A stretch of 64,000 nt of DNA from Fennellomyces sp. T-0311 (Eukaryota > Mucoromycota > Mucoromycetes > Mucorales > Lichtheimiaceae). A model generated the notes under the pieces. It did no database searches. It worked only from the letters and a program-made list of their open reading frames with translations, and was not told the DNA's origin. The stretch is from contig JALLLT010000020.1 of NCBI GenBank assembly GCA_025266875.1, positions 558,001-622,000 on the forward strand. Direction: 5' to 3'. Position numbers and translations under genes: made by a program. Below, one piece after another: positions 12,199-24,882 of this stretch; the first letter of the stretch is position 1; each line of letters opens with the position of its first letter.

Positions 12199-13644
12199 AT
12201 GGTGTTTCGATCGGCGATCCGTACACACAGCACATTCCAACGCGCATTCCAGCCAGCTCACTATAGCTACTTCCATAGCAATGCGCGAGCCCTTGCTCCC
12301 AAAGTCGTGGCAACGCGCGTGTTGCCCCAGAACGCTCAGGCATACCTGAAGAAGCAAGATTTCGACTTGACACAATGGCCCGAGGATTCGCTCATGCCTC
12401 GCGATCTTTTGCTAAAGGAAGTCAAAGGTATGTAGGTCATACAAAGGAACCAACAAGAAGTTTGGCAATTGAAGCCTATGTATTTTGTTAAGGTGCGGAA
12501 GGTTTGTTGTGTGTCTTGGGTGACAAGATTGACAAGGAAGTGTTCGAGGCTGCAGGTAAATGAGGAATTATGCAGTATGGATAACGTAAAAGACTTATCT
12601 TTCAATAGGCCCGAGCTTGAAGGTGGTGACCACCATGAGCGTGGGTTATGATCATATTGATCTTGCTACGGCCAAAAAGAACAATGTCCAGATCGGGTAT
12701 ACCCCGGATGTCTTGACAGACGCGACTGCTGATTTGACAGTTTTGCTTACTTTGGCAGCTGCTAGAAAGATGAAGCAGGTAAGTGTGGAAGATTCGACTA
12801 AAGAAAGTAATACTTATTCGCATCAATAGGGTGTTCTTGCTGCCGAAAACGGCGAGGTATGTCTAGATGGGGAACGGTGACGGGAATGTTTATCAATGAT
12901 CCGAGTATAGTGGCGTGAGTGGCGACCCAATTGGCTCTGCGGTTATCAGTTTACTGGCAAGACACTTGGTATGGTTGGTATGGGCCGTATCGGTCAGGCT
13001 GTGGCCCACCGTCTGCGTGCATTCGGTATCGACCGTGTCCTTTACTGGGGTCGTGGCGAAAAGGCCGAACTCAAGGGCAAAGCTGAGTTTGCTTCCATGG
13101 ACCAGCTTTTGAAGGAGTCGGATTATGTTGTTGCGTGCTGTGCTCTTACTCCGGAAACCAAGGAACTGTTCAATTACGATGCTTTCAAAAAGATGAAGGA
13201 CACTGCCGTAAGTCGGTAGAAGGGTATCACACATGGAATTCTCTAATGATCATGTACGTAATAGATTTTCGTCAACAGTGCTCGCGGCGGCGTTGTTAAG
13301 CAGGAAGATCTGGGTACGTATAAGATGGATATGGATCTGTACGCATATACTGACAATTCTTTTAGTTCGCGCTTTGCAAGAAAACCAGATTGCTGGCGCT
13401 GGTTTGGATGTGACCACGCCGGAACCTTTGCCTACCGATCATCCGCTCTTCAAGCTGGATAACTGTGTCATCCTTCCACATATCGGTACGAAATTGGCAC
13501 TTGTGCATCCGGGATAAAACGTACTCACTTGATACTACAGGCAGTGCAACGATTGAAGCCCGCGAGGTGATGGGTGACATTTGTGTGGACAATATTGCTG
13601 CCGGTTTGGAGAACAAGAAGCTCCGTTGCGCTCTAGACTTTTAG
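12199..13644 (+). CDS. Glyoxylate/hydroxypyruvate reductase, D-2-hydroxyacid dehydrogenase family
   Basis: NAD(P)H-dependent reductase of glyoxylate and hydroxypyruvate, GRHPR type. Eight exons join in phase: 12199-12427, 12493-12555, 12609-12778, 12830-12856, 12911-13207, 13265-13313, 13376-13495 and 13541-13644, giving 352 aa. The first 45 residues are basic, Ser-rich and lack acids, so a mitochondrial presequence is likely. The body shows [15 protein letters not shown], the nucleotide-binding loop [26 protein letters not shown] with the catalytic Arg, [11 protein letters not shown] with the Glu, and [13 protein letters not shown] with the catalytic His. GRGE after the Rossmann strand beta2 is the position that selects NADP over NAD in this family. 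Complete, no breaks. Confidence 0.93.
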
Positions 13645-14856
13645 ATGAGATAAATAATTTCATATAGTTTCATATATTAAATAATCCTCTGGTGCCACTA
13701 TATGAGCGGTTTTGGAAGTTTGTAAAACTGTACCCAAGTAACCATCCGATATTCACAACTGTAGGGTGCCGGAGGATCGTTAGACGAGTGTACTATGCTT
13801 TCTTGCTGCCTCTATTGCTGGTTCTATGGTTACACGAGGTACGAAATCGCTCGTTGCAATGGGTGGGCGATCGCCCTTGCGCTATCTTCATATAACGCCA
13901 TCTTAATAAGGAGGATTAATAATCTTATGCATAGCTAATTTGTCGATCGACGCCTGCATATGCTTATCTAATATTTGTCCATTGGCGTGTGGACTTGAAA
14001 ATCTCGCTCGCATGGGAGTATACTCAGCTTTATAAAGTTAAGCACATTCGCAACGGTGCGAAGCCCATGTAAATCCGTCCGCTCTAAAAAAAAAAGGATT
14101 ACTAGGGTCCTCATGTCGATCGATTGTCGCAGTAAAATAACAGCGCAAGGCTGTGTTCAGCCAGGTATCACAAAGAAGCGCGTTCCGTGATGATGCTGTA
14201 CGTATGCGTTGAGACAACATTGTATCGCGTCGTCAAACTTGTGGCTCCTGCTGAAACACATCATTCTTCATATCACTAATGGTTTTTGCTGCCCAGTGAC
14301 GACAATCAAAACTCGCATCACCAAAAAGGTAAGTTCGTTATTTCTCACTCTCGTACCTGTGTCACAGCTTTAATATACCACTTCTTACTTTTTCCGCCAC
14401 AATCAAAGTGCTCGCGCGCAAATGAAGGAGGGGTAAGCGATGCCAAAAAAGTAGCCACTGCAGCAGGAGAGCAGAGAAAGGCGGAAAAATGTGCACAGAT
14501 GCCAAGAGAGGAGGCTTTTTACGTTATACACACTCCGGCAACTATGCACAACCAACGGAAATCCCGAGGATGAGGGTTATGGCATGCGTTAGGCAGTCTC
14601 ATGGAAGCATATAAAATCATCATTGCTGCACTTATTCACTACGGAACGTGATCCGGGCAGTACCTGCGTATAAATTACCTTGGCTATTTGCCTTGGACGC
14701 TTTGTACGCCCTGTGCAAGGCAACCCAGCCGAGAGAGATCGTTCCTGTAAAGGACATAGTTCTTTCTTCCGAATAGAGTCTGCTTCTCTCCGCACCTCAC
14801 AACTCCTTTGCAATTCCCCTTTTCCTCCGTTTCATCGCCCTTCACCCGCTCTCACC
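13645..14856. other. Intergenic
   Basis: About 1.2 kb upstream of the HOOK gene. A pair of frames around 14286-14573 has a good donor (AAG then GTAAGTTCG at 14331) and an acceptor near 14408, so a small spliced transcript or 5' leader exon is possible, but no ATG-initiated protein could be built. Nothing else was seen. Confidence 0.4.
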
Positions 14857-17800
14857 ATGACGTTTTCGCGGATGGAGGCTGCGCTCGAAGATGCTTTCGT
14901 TGAATGGGTGAGTGTACCTGATTCCCACCCACAGAAGCACAAAAATATAAAAACTTAAACCATATTCTCACACGGACATGCAACGGTTATACGTAGATCA
15001 ACACATTCGATGGCAAGTCAAATCCTATCGATACCGTAGTTGAGCTGTCTGACGGCAGTGTCCTCTCGGAAGTCCTCATTGACATGTAAAGCGATCATTT
15101 TGGAATAGAATGGGAAAGGCAATCATCTTCTGACTTGGTTTCATCGGATAGCGATGCCAAATGGTTCAAGCAGTTGGGCAATAACGAGTCTGGTTCCTTG
15201 ACCAGCAAGCACAAGCGCAACAGCAACGGCAGTAGTAACGGCAACAGCAACTGGGTGGTGCGCTTCAATACGATAAAGAAGATCCACAAGCTTATCACAC
15301 GATACTTTGACGAAGTTCTCGGGCAGGACCCAGAGCTTCTGCCGTCTATCAACTTGGCAGGCATCGCAAAGGACGCTGATCTCCATGAACTGCTGCTGAT
15401 GTGCCAGCTTATTATTGCTATCGCCGTCCAGTCCGACAATAATCGCACGTATATTGACATGATCCAGAGCTTATCCCAAAAAAGCCAACACGCGCTCATG
15501 TTGTCCATCGAAGAAGTGAGTGTTTAAAAGATTTCTGCCGTGTGGAGTAAAAGAAAGCCTTACGCGTTCAGTGTCTGTAGGTCATGAACCACTTTAACAG
15601 TGATGTGGATAGCATGAATCCTCGCAACTCCCAGCTTTCCGGAACTTCCGGTACTACCACCAGCAAGAGTATTCAATTTGATACGTACGTCTACATGCCA
15701 CATCTAAGTTTTCCCGTTGATTAACGCCTTTTTGGGGTTATAGGAGTGACATGCCATACCGTTATCAAATCGAGTTTGAGAAGGTCCTTGTCGAAAAACG
15801 ACAGTTCGAGGCATCCCACAACCAACTGCTGGCCGAGTACGATGAACTGCGACTGCGTTTTGTAAGTGTCCGTGGTGGATATATCATGGGTAGAAGCTAA
15901 CCGTGATCATCAGGATGACATCATGATGGAAAAGGAAGATCTCAAGAATCGCCTCCGAGATATGGATCAAGCCATTGCACATGCCAGCAACACCGGCAAA
16001 GCTGATCACGTCATGCGCACAGAAATTGATCATCTCAAGCAGGACTTGTAAGTAGAGAAAAGCGGGTTTAGGGACTGAATGGCTGATGGGGAGCCTATAG
16101 AGAGAAGAGTGAAGACCGACGGCTTGAAACAGAAAACGCTATAGAGAGTCAACTCGCGCAAATCCACGAACTTAAACGAAAAGTAAGTTTCTTCTTTCTT
16201 GCTCTGCAGAAGCTGCGTTGTCTCGATTCGCCTGACTCTTCCGTTAGGTGGACGAGCTGACTGTGAAAGCAGACGAAGTCGAAGCGCTGCGCGATGAATT
16301 AGAAGAGTATCGCCACGAGCTGGAACGCATGGACAAGCTGGAAAACATGCTAGAAAAGTATAAGCGAAAGGTTGAAGATACCACCGATTTGAAGCGTCAA
16401 ATCAAGGTATGTGGCATATGTCATCTCTACTTTGTGCCTAATCAGTCGTGTTAGGCTCTGGAGGATCAAAACACGAGCTTGCTTGAGCGTAGTCATCAAG
16501 TGGAAGACGAGTATCGCAAAGTGCTCGCGTTCAAAACCCTCATGGACTCGTACAAGGAGCAAGTCCAGCAACTCGAAACCAGTAATCGGGAAATTCTCAA
16601 GGAGAAGAATCGGTTGGAAGAAGAGTTGCACACCACCACACAGACGTGTCAATATCTTGAAACGGATCGAGATCAAAAGATGGAACAAGTGCAGATGCTG
16701 GAAGAACAGATTAGAGAAATGGAGCTGGGAGGCGGTAAGACTTTTCTTTGAGAGAATCGAGAAAATGGCATCACTCATGTGTTCGCTAGGCCAATCTTTG
16801 GAGGCGGCCATCAATAACCGTGCCAGCGTGGTGATTGATGAAGAAATCGATCCTGACAGCAATAATATGGAGGAGAATATGAAAAAGGCAAACATTACCG
16901 AAATGTAGGTTGAATCAATGTGATCTCGTGCTCTGGACTTACGATTTATGTGTAGGCGACTGAATATCCAGAGATTGAAGCGTCAAATCAAGGAAATGGA
17001 ACAAGATGGAGTCGCCTCGGGAGAATCCTCCAAAGAAGTTGCCCAAGTCAAACAAGAGATTGACGGAATCAAGTCGTCCAAAGAGAAGCTAGAGAAGGTA
17101 CAGAGTGTTTTATGCAAATGGAATGAACAACTTCCAACTGATTCTTTTGCAAAGGAATATGCTGGCGTGGTTGAAGAAAGAGATCAGCTTCGAAAGGAAT
17201 TGGCGCAGATCCGCAACGGCATTCCTGATTCATTGCTGAACCAGACCCAAACGATCATGGCATTCCGATCGCGTATTTTAGATCTCGAAAAGGAAGCCAC
17301 CTTCTTGAAGGATAGCACAATCAAACTAGAAACTGCAGTGGTGCAAGGCACAAGCAGCGTAGCGAAGGACGCAGCTTCTCTTCAAGGTTACGAAAAGGAG
17401 CACAGCAAGATCCAAGAGCGCTTGAACCGTCTCGAAGATATCACTAAAATGCAGCTTCATGATATCAATCGAATGCTCGTCGAAGCAAATTATCTGCATG
17501 GGATCAACAGCGACGGCGCGCTGAAGGACAGACCCACCTTGACCGAGTAAGTATTACTTTATTTTCATGGTCGAAAATCATTTACTTACAAGGAAGCAGC
17601 AAGGAGCTTGAGACCATCAAGGAGCAGAATGCCAGTCTGCAGATCCATGTGCTACACTTGCAAGAAGAAATCAATGAAAGCCAAGGAAAGATCCGTAAAG
17701 TGCGAGACGTATGTATTACTTGTGCATCTCTATGGAAAAAAGAAGCCCCTTTGACAGTAACCGTTTGCCATAGATGATCAAACTATATACCCAGCTGTTG

Positions 17801-18148
17801 GAAGAAATGACCGCACGATTCTCTGCGAACGGCGGCAGACGGTCCGAAGAACCAGCTGCATTGCTCAGCCGCACTCCACGTTCCAAAGAAGAAGAGAATG
17901 ATCTACTTAAGGTTTGACTGGTTGCGATCCTGATGAATGTGCATCTAAAAGTAAAATATTAGAAACAAATCCACGACGTCCGTGTGCAATCACGACGTGA
18001 GCAACAACTTATCATATCGGCATGGTATGACCTCGCCCGACGCAACCACCGCGAAGGTGTGGGCATTTCGATCCGCTCGACACCATCATCCTGGCTTGGC
18101 CGACAGCGAAAGATACTGGATAGCCAGTTACGAAAGCGATTATGTTAA
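14857..18148 (+). CDS. HOOK-family dynein adaptor
   Basis: Microtubule/dynein-dynactin cargo adaptor (HookA type), which in filamentous fungi links early endosomes to dynein. Fourteen exons join in phase: 14857-14907, 14997-15085, 15152-15515, 15581-15684, 15744-15861, 15914-16047, 16101-16182, 16248-16406, 16455-16734, 16790-16904, 16956-17546, 17600-17708, 17774-17911 and 17963-18148, giving about 839 aa. Residues 1-175 form the calponin-like HOOK domain, with INTFDGKSNPIDTVVELSDG, DAKWFKQ and FNTIKKIHKLITRYFDEVLG. Residues 200-770 are long heptad coiled coil, and the end EQQLIISAWYDLARRNHRE is the family C-terminal cargo-adaptor region. The acceptor of exon 12 is a tandem AAGCAG (17594-17599), allowing one Ser more or less. 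Its 14 exons make it the most intron-rich gene of the window. Confidence 0.93.
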
Positions 18149-18921
18149 AAAGAAACAAAAATATGCTGATTTTTTTTTACTATTTATTTGTCAATTTAAT
18201 TTCGTCTCCCAAGAACTGCTTTTGTTCATCGATCTCTTTGCAATGTCAAGTTGTTGTTCAACAGGGTTAGCGCGAATACTACCCTGCAAATACTTATGCA
18301 CGAGGATCTTGACAGACCTGTCGTCCGCATGTACATAGGAGGACAAATGAAGCAGTCGTCGGAACGAATGCACAAACCTCTCTGATTGTTATGTAAACAG
18401 ATCGACAAAGAGGCTGCCATTCTGCAAGCGTCCCGTCGTTTCTCGATCCCCGGATTGTTACCCGCTTGGTACCACAACAAATTAATGTGACACTGTGGGC
18501 TATTATACAAAAATACTCGTGGTAAACATGATTAATGCATGGGAATCCGAATATTCAGTAATATTAGCACCGTACCAGGCCAAAGCATGCATAGAGCAAG
18601 ACTGAGTGCTCCAGTATATAGCGGTAATCACCGTAACTTGACCCCGCTTCAAGGTGCATATACAGGCAATGCACGGTGATGTATAAATGATGGTGCTGCG
18701 CTTTATTGAGTCATACGCTACGTTTAAAACTTTTTATCTGCACGCAAGAAACCGCCCAACAAAAGCGACTGTGTGGCAGGTCTGCAACATGACCAGTCGA
18801 AGCGTTTCCCTGCGCTTTATGCAGTCAAATTGTTGCAGTCATTCTTTAAGCACACGCCTTTGAAATAATAATCGAAACACCCTTTTTTTGTTTCCAACCC
18901 TTGTTTTTCTCTCCTTATACG
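18149..18921. other. Intergenic
   Basis: Region between the HOOK gene and the small secreted inhibitor. No ORF with coding character. The last 30 bases before 18922 are pyrimidine-rich, as in other promoters of this window. Confidence 0.5.
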
Positions 18922-19381
18922 ATGCATTCGCGAGGAGCATTGATTACGCTGACATTGGCAATGCTAGCCATCATTGCCGGTGTCTTGGCAACTGAAGGTA
19001 TGTTGTACCAGCGATGTGTGTCGTACATTAATAACCTTGCATTGGCAACTCACAAGACCCTAATTATTACACTAAGCCGGTTTCACAGACTACATCATGG
19101 TGTTCCGGGAGCCAGTGACCGACCAGACGTACAAGCAAGCGCGGTCCGATGTAAAATACGCGGGTGGCGAGGTGACGCGCGAATATCGAGCCGCGCTCAA
19201 GGGTCTTGCAGTGTCTCTGCCGGACGGACAGGTGGACACGCTTGAGCAAAAGAGCTATGTCGATTACATGGAAGAGAGTGGTGAAGGTAAGAAGCCCCGC
19301 TTGTGTAAGGATCACGCTGAGTTTCTTTTATATTGACTTTGAGCCACTTTTTCAGTCCACACGATGAGTGGTGGTGCATGA
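18922..19381 (+). CDS. Secreted peptidase inhibitor I9-type protein
   Basis: Small protein with an inhibitor I9 (subtilisin propeptide-like) fold, related to yeast proteinase B inhibitor. Three exons join in phase: 18922-18997, 19089-19286 and 19356-19381, giving 99 aa. Residues 1-24 are a clear signal peptide or anchor (basic MHSR, then LITLTLAMLAIIAGVLA). The I9 domain follows: DYIMVFREPVTDQTY, VKYAGGEVTREYRAALKG, LAVSLPDGQVDTLEQ and YMEESGEVHTMSGGA. Free-standing I9 proteins fold and inhibit subtilisin-like proteases. No protease domain follows, so it is a stand-alone inhibitor or chaperone rather than a proenzyme. The targeting signal points to the secretory pathway or vacuole. The final exon encodes only the last eight residues. 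Confidence 0.85.
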
Positions 19382-19575
19382 TCCCGTTGTGGCGTCGGGC
19401 CTCGTTCCTTCTTGGCCAGCTCATCTTTTTTTACCATATTTGTGTCATTTTCTTAGCCTAATTCAGTTAAAAACACCCTTTATAAAATAAAAATCTGGGT
19501 GCCGGAACGTGCAAAAGGCTTCTCTTTGTTTCGCTTTTATCCTTTCCTGGCTCTTTCTCTTAACGCGCAAAAGCA

Positions 19576-21274
19576 ATGGATCAAGCACGAGAAGGCTCGG
19601 AGGTTGTCATGGTTTCAAAGACACAAGTAGAGCAAAGCTCAAGCACCACGGCCAGTACAGCGGCTCCTGTTATCAAGCGGGAGCCAACGATCGCTCAGGG
19701 CTTGATGGCTATTGTCAAGTCGTCCTGGATCAACGTGTTGGTGGTGTTTATTCCCATTGGCATTGCCAGCCATTTCGTCTGGAGTCCAACGGTGACGTTT
19801 ATTTTGAACTTTATCGCCATTGTCCCGCTTGCCAAGTTGCTTGGATTTGCCACAGAAGATATTGCCCTTCGAACGGGCGAGGTCAGTTTTTTAAAAAAAA
19901 ATTCAGAAGCAGCTTTTTCAATGTTGCACGACTTTCTAAAAACCGGATCGTATAGGTGATTGGCGGCCTTTTGAATGCTTCGTTTGGCAACGCCGTTGAA
20001 CTTATTATTTCGATTATTTCATTGACCCAAAATTTGGTGGTGGTTGTGCAAGCCTCCATGCTCGGGTCTATTTTGTCCAACCTGTTGCTAGTGCTTGGCA
20101 TGTGCTTTTGGTTCGGCGGCATCCGATACCAGGAGCAAAAGTTTAATGAAACGGTCGCTCAGACGTCAGCTTCTCTCTTATTTATAGCAACGACGTCATT
20201 GCTCCTCCCTGCAGCATTTCATGCTTCTGTTGGATCAGCTGAAACAACCGAAGATCTCACTAGTGATATTTTGAATATCTCAAGAGCTACATCGATCATT
20301 CTTCTCGTTATTTACTTTTCCTACTTGTTCTTCCAGGTAAGTTTTTACTCTGAAACCCTAAAATTCTTACGACCAACAAGTGATTGTCTCATATAGCTCA
20401 GAACACACAAAGATTTGGTATACATCTACACGATACCGTCATCTGCTACGTCATTTCTCACCGAAAACATCTATTAGTTTTTGCAACCACCTGCCGAAGC
20501 ACGTCGTGTCTCCTATCAACGTCGAACTTCCAGTGCAGCTGATCTCGAACAACTGAACGGAGTTGCACCGAATCAAGTAGCCGACGATGAAGAGGTGGAA
20601 GAGCCCCAGATGCCGTTTTGGATGGCCATCGTGGTGTATGTTGAAGCATGCAAACTTTTTTTATTATATCTCAATGACTCATTGTTATGTTTAGCTTACT
20701 TGCAATCACAGCTTTGGTGGCAGTTTGTGCCGAGTTCCTGGTCTCGGCTATTGAGGATGTCGTGGAACAATGGCACATTAGTGAAACCTTTGTGGGGCTT
20801 ATTCTTTTACCTATCGTGGGTAACGCGGCTGAGCACGTTACAGCAGTAACGGTTGCCATGAAAAATAAGGTAAGGAGGATGGGAACTTTTCGGTATTGCT
20901 TAAAAAGGCTGAAACTGGATATGGTAGATGGATTTGGCACTTGGTGTAGCTGTTGGCAGTAGTATGCAAATAGCTCTTTTGGTCACTCCGCTTATGGTAA
21001 TCATTGGCTGGGGCATCAATGTCCAAATGTCACTATTGTTTAATGTGTATGAAACCGCGGTCATGTTTATATCCGTTGTTATGGTCAATTACCTTATGAT
21101 GGTATGTGCTGACGTCTTTCTGTTTCTATTTCCAAACAATATGTACTTAATCTATTATAGGACGGTAAGAGCAATTGGCTAGAAGGATTGATGCTTTTTT
21201 CCCTCTACCTTCTGTTAGCCATCAGCTTTTATTACTACCCTGATGCCGCTTCGAGTCAGCTCGGTTCCCCGTGA
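19576..21274 (+). CDS. VCX1: Vacuolar Ca2+/H+ exchanger (CAX/VCX1 family)
   Basis: Cation/proton antiporter that loads Ca2+ into the vacuole. Seven exons join in phase: 19576-19881, 19956-20336, 20397-20417, 20478-20635, 20695-20869, 20928-21101 and 21161-21274, giving 442 aa. Both alpha-repeat signatures are present: [20 protein letters not shown] and [18 protein letters not shown], each with the GNxxE acidic residue that coordinates calcium. Eleven hydrophobic segments can be counted. An acidic cytosolic loop ([11 protein letters not shown]) separates the two halves, as in yeast Vcx1. The N-terminus is Ser/Thr-rich and may be regulatory. Exon 3 is only 21 nt. The start follows a pyrimidine-rich leader and is the first ATG of the frame. 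Confidence 0.95.
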
Positions 21275-22296
21275 TGGTCCCATTCTATTTTATCTTGCAT
21301 TATTCGTTCATCAGAACCCTGCATCCAGTACCGCATACTCCAACGTTATCATTCCACTTTTTGTACATTCATCAGATGGCAAAATTTGCCTAATAGATTT
21401 CTATGTATCGTAAAGTGTCTCTATTATTAGCGCCAACAGCAGAACTTTTTCTCCCCTTCGATCGGGTGCAGTGAGGCCATATGGCCAATGGGTGATTGCC
21501 CAGCGCTATCTCGCATTTTTGTATGCGTCAATGGATTTATGCCGTATAAATATTTGGTGCTAGCAACTGCATCGAAGGCTAGATCACGGGTAATAGTTTA
21601 TTCGTTACAGTTCTTGCAAGCGTTTTTACACATAACAAAACAACTGTCTTTCTCTATCGGTCGTACGTATAGTAAATCCATGTATGTATACAGTCCTTAA
21701 GCTATCTTTCCGACAAATCTTCAACATGCCTTATATGTACACGCATAAACAGCGCAGATCAGCGCAAATGGGACCCTAATGTTGATGCGCATGTACTGAT
21801 GCTTCTTCATGAAACGCTCCACATCTAGATTTCCATTTATTGATGTAGGCATTGCGTGAAATCACAATTTTAACGCATATCATACATGTAAAGTGGCGAA
21901 AATGATGCAGTTCCCTCTGGTGTCTCGCTTTGTTTCATGATAGATACATGCATTCATTGTCCTTTTGCATTTGTCGGGGCTTAACTAGCAAATTTTGGCC
22001 ATGTGCTACAACGTACCAAAGTTTAAAGGAAAGCGGCTAAAAGCATACCGACCAATGTTTAGAAGCCAACCGCTTGGCTGTTATCAAACAATCAGTCGAG
22101 TCCAACGACTGAGTGTGCGTGTGGCATGCAGTTTTAACTATTGGGATACATCGCATACGTAGTCCAAGAAAAGATATTTGATTGAATTTGTTAAATACGC
22201 ACGAAAAAAAAATACTTTTTTTTTAACCAAGAAAGCACACAACGCCAAGCAAAAATGAAAAGTACAAAGTTAAATAAATGATATACACTTGATAAA
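21275..22296. other. Intergenic between convergent genes
   Basis: Three-prime flanks of the exchanger (+) and the MFS gene (-). Only short AT-rich ORFs occur, such as 21488-21700. No repeats or RNA genes were recognised. Confidence 0.5.
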
Positions 22297-24097
22297 TTAA
22301 CGAGCTGCAGTATCAAAACGCGATAACCGACCGATGCAAAAAATGAGAGTGCTGAAGCATGCGAGAAGAGCAGCTGAACGGAACAACCATAGTGGACCAA
22401 AGTACTCGTAAAGGTATCCGCCAATGAGGGCACCCAGGCCAGTACCGAGTCCCGTATGCAGGGCACCAAGTACTCCTTGGGCCATCGCTCGCTGCGCGGG
22501 TGGGAATAAATCATCCATTTCACTGACGGCAGTTCCCCAGAAAATACCAAATCCGATACCTACATAGACAGGGCTCAATTAAGTGGCAAGGATCACGGGT
22601 CTGATCCATACCATGAAGTGTTTGCAGCAAAAGTGCGCTAATATTTGTCGATAACGAATCCGGTGGTAATAAAGTGTAAGATAAACAACGGACCACAGTT
22701 ACAGCATGCGCAACAATGACAAGACCGGTTGTTCCCAAATATTCCGTCATCTACGAAAAAAAAAAATTGTTTGTCACGGGACGTTTCAGAAGAGTTATAC
22801 TTTTTAGGTGCGTACCTGTTTTGAAAAGCAAAAGCATAGTAGCTCAGTGACACCACCCAAGGGACCAGTCCATCCAATCCAACTCGTTGGCGTGTGCAGA
22901 TCACGGTTCAAGAATAAAAACAAAAAGTTGACGATCATGGACAATACCACACCAAACAGCAAGGTTGTCGTTAGGAAACTTAGTACCCGTGGCGACTTGA
23001 ACAATTGCGTTTCAGATGTTTGGCTCGAGGATCCGGAGGAGGACGAGGATTCTGCAAAGATACCAGCACCCATCGCATGCTCAAGTGATGTGACTCGCGA
23101 GATGGCCAAGCTAAGATCGACGTTATTTGGCTCTAATAAGTCGTCAGCCTCGTCGCGTAATGTTTGAGCTATCGAAAGTATCGAGTTGCGACTTTTCGAC
23201 TTTGCAAGCATGATTGACCCGTGTCCGTGACCACTGTCGTATGGGGAAATGGTTTGGTAATTACTGTAGTTCTGTTTCTCTTCTGGTAGAGTATTCGGAC
23301 CCCCAAGCAAAGCTTGTTCTGGATTGTATGCTAGCTCTTCGTCATCGAGTGAGGCAGGACATAATAACGAATCGTCTTGTTCCAGCGGTATATCAGTGAC
23401 CTTAGTCATGAGGGCACAGACAATAAATGCGGCCGTGGAGGCACCGAAGACCCAAAACAATGCATCGAGTTGGCCGGTCAAATCGATAAGCTCCCCGACA
23501 AGCAAAATAGTGAGTCCAGTAGATACCGAACCCCAAAGTCGCTGTTCTCCTTTTTTTTCAAGACTTGAAACATCAGCGACCCGTTTGCACGCAAAAATCA
23601 GATCAGACTGCATGTTTTTACATACCATAAAGGATTTTGTTTGGGCCCAGGATCTTCATCACTGCGCTATCCACTAAGGATACATTCGGCAAAGTGAAAA
23701 ATGCCAGCATAAGGGCCAGCCCCGAAGTTATCCATACCAGGTTGCTGTTGCTGAATTGCTCGGCGAGAAAGGTATAGGAGGACAAATCTGGTATGATGGT
23801 GCCATTGCTTTTGGTTGTTGATACACTGTGGCCCAATACCATAATACCCATGACAGCTAAGCAGCCCACGAGACTTGTAAGCGCCATAACAATACCATGG
23901 AGTTTGGGACGTTTGTCGACAAGGCAAGTCCAAACTGGACATGCGAGTGATTGAATGAACGGAGCAATGGCAAGTACAAAGCCGATCTGGTCCGAAGAGA
24001 AACCTAGTGCATCATGATAGTAGAGCTGGAGGTACGGCGGTGCGGCTGAGAGCAACGCAAACACAGTGATATAAAGTAACTTGCAAAGCAGATACAT
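22297..24097 (-). CDS. Major facilitator superfamily transporter
   Basis: Twelve-span membrane transporter of the MFS_1-like type. Four exons join in phase: 24097-23626, 23549-22816, 22750-22612 and 22559-22297, giving 535 aa. The N-terminal half begins with KLLYITVFALLSAAPPYLQL, has GFSSDQIGFVLAIAPFIQS, then the loop WTCLVDKRPKLHG, matching the family's D-R-x-G-like inter-helix motif. A long cytosolic loop of about 150 residues, rich in Ser and acids, separates the halves. The C-terminal half includes GIGFGIFWGTAVSEM and GVLGALHTGLGTGLGALIGG. Substrate unknown. An open frame extends upstream of the chosen ATG to an acceptor-like TTTTAG, so a short 5' coding exon is possible. The long charged loop suggests regulation, but no specific sites were assigned. 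Confidence 0.87.
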
Positions 24098-24882
24098 ATA
24101 TATATCGTTCGCGGAGAGTAGATGGAAAGATAACTAAAAGAAAAGAACATGGTTGGTTAGATCTTTTAATGTGTATAAATTAGACGCTGCCTGATTTCTG
24201 ATAATGCACACGTACATGGCTATTTGGGGAGTACCAGCAGCAGCGGGCGGCAGAATACGTAATCCCTTTTTCTTTCACTTGGAGCGATCCTTTATATAGC
24301 AAAAAAGTGTACCAAGTCGAGAGGATGTATTAGATGACATCTCATGCTTCCCGTCACCTACAAAAAGGAAAGTCAACAATACGGGATGTAATCCGAGCTT
24401 ATAAGCCGCATCGACCGCAGTTTAATTAAGTCGGTAAACGCTTTTATCGCCACAACCTTATATCTGGATACACAATTGATCCTCAGATTGGCTGACAAGC
24501 TGCTTGAAAGAACGCGGGAAAAAAAGTGAACATTTGACAATTGACTAGTTTTAGCAGTTCCGCCGGATTTTTCAAAAGTTTCTTTTAAGATTCTGTTTCA
24601 TCCATTTTGCAGCTTAACACGGGAGGTAAAGCAGTTAGCAGGTGGTCATCCGAGGATTTGTAAGGCACGTTGCTGTAAACGAAGCGGAAAAGATACTAAT
24701 ACTGCAGGATGCATTAGCGACCAAGAAGCTCTTGCTCTTTTTTAATCTCACACTCCGCGTGTGCACAACCTCAGATTGTTTGTGGGGGATACTTTTTTTT
24801 GCGGAAAAACTTATTTCTTGTTGTAAAAAAAAAAACAAACATGGGAATGACATGCTGGTATATAGAAATGTTTTATCTAATG
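24098..24882. other. Intergenic
   Basis: Promoter side of the MFS gene and 3' side of the tubby-like gene. A pyrimidine-rich acceptor-like site at 24131-24142 (minus) and a donor-like GTACGTGTG near 24215 suggest a 5' leader intron of the MFS gene. No other feature. Confidence 0.4.

Noticed and set aside
22808..23167. 119-codon plus-strand ORF
   Set aside because: Antisense to the MFS transporter's second exon; no ATG or domain of its own.
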